From a virus, in IMG/VR virus record IMGVR_UViG_3300035156_000215, positions 1-21,034 of that record: a stretch of 21,034 nucleotides of DNA, one strand, 5' to 3'. This document shows positions 20,736-21,034 of the stretch, piece after piece; the first letter of the stretch is position 1, and each line of letters begins with the position of its first letter. Both the position numbers and the translations under genes were made by a program. The notes under the pieces were generated by a model. That model ran no database searches, was not told where the DNA came from, and saw nothing but the letters and a program-made list of their open reading frames with translations.

Positions 20736-21034
20736 TGCCGGCAACTAAATCATTCCAGGCCTTGTGGGCGACACCTACCACCATCCCCTCTGGCACGCTC
20801 GAATCTGCGCCGGTCGCTAGCTCGACAATCGACGTCAGCACCTCCTATGGTGGTGAGCTGACCTATCGCATTATCAACAGCGGCGCACTCGGTAGCCCTG
20901 GCATTCTGATGTTCCAGATTTCGAAAGACGGAACGGACTGGTACGACTATCAGCCGATCGCCAGCAAGGACAACCTGAGTGGCACCGTGACGCCTGGAAC
21001 AATTTCGCTCGTGCGCCCTGCGATGTTCCTGCGT
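20735..21034 (+). CDS. Partial ORF, probable structural protein
   Basis: The frame is open from ATG 20735 to the window end (100 codons), so the C-terminus is missing. ATG overlaps the stop of the upstream gene by one base. The visible part (MPATKSFQALWATPTTIPSG, then YRIINSGALGSPGILMFQIS and DWYDYQPIA) looks beta-rich, as in proteins with immunoglobulin-like or tail/head decoration folds. The role is uncertain. Confidence 0.6.
   Translation, partial: MPATKSFQALWATPTTIPSGTLESAPVASSTIDVSTSYGGELTYRIINSGALGSPGILMFQISKDGTDWYDYQPIASKDNLSGTVTPGTISLVRPAMFLR

Noticed and set aside
1-21034. CRISPR array, insertion sequence, retron or diversity-generating element
   Set aside because: No regularly spaced repeats, transposase or reverse transcriptase motifs were seen in either strand.

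Overview
The window is the left part of an integrated temperate phage, very probably a siphovirus with an HK97-type head. It begins in a few host bases carrying a tRNA-Gly(CCC) gene and ends, still inside the phage, in an open reading frame just past the head genes. The high-GC codon use, frequent ATGA and TGATG gene junctions and the gene mix (DUF4224 protein, CP76/CII-type regulator, ParB-like protein, PriCT-2 primase, P27-type small terminase) suggest a Burkholderiales host, perhaps Oxalobacteraceae. That placement is inference. The right attachment site, tail genes and lysis genes lie outside the window.

Layout. 1-153: host tRNA-Gly, the likely integration target. 154-1123: a spacer with short repeats of the tRNA tail, then an unrecognised, lower-GC cargo gene. 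4107-1138 (minus strand): one tightly overlapping operon of eight genes, with two unknown soluble proteins, three small membrane proteins and one other unknown protein ahead of a DUF4224 protein (possible excisionase) and the tyrosine integrase. 4249-5246: the immunity region, with a CI-like repressor (minus) and a Cro-like protein (plus). The integrase-operon promoter and the cro promoter share the same operator arrangement. 5321-9415: CII-like regulator, a 35-residue ORF, ParB-like protein, SF2 helicase and primase, all rightward and nearly all translationally coupled. 9416-9891: about 475 bases without a convincing gene but rich in inverted repeats, a candidate structured RNA ending in a four-segment attenuator-like arrangement. 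9892-10625: two unknown small proteins and a short RusA-like resolvase. 10612-11214 (minus): a two-helix membrane protein, probably a lysogenic-conversion gene.

Late region. A zinc-finger protein in the position of antiterminator Q (11359-11913) is followed by a promoter and then an intrinsic terminator about 120 bases later, the usual pR'/tR' arrangement. A HicA/HicB toxin-antitoxin pair lies on the opposite strand just downstream. Past another terminator come two small unknown genes, an HNH nuclease, small and large terminase, portal, ClpP-like prohead protease, major capsid protein, three small genes near head completion, another unknown protein and a truncated ORF. The terminators inside this block make sense if the Q-like protein makes polymerase terminator-resistant.

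The least explained parts are the structured region after the primase, the cargo gene between tRNA and integrase, the shared operators of the two opposed promoters, and a repressor whose peptidase domain seems to lack both catalytic residues. No CRISPR array, insertion sequence or reverse transcriptase was seen.
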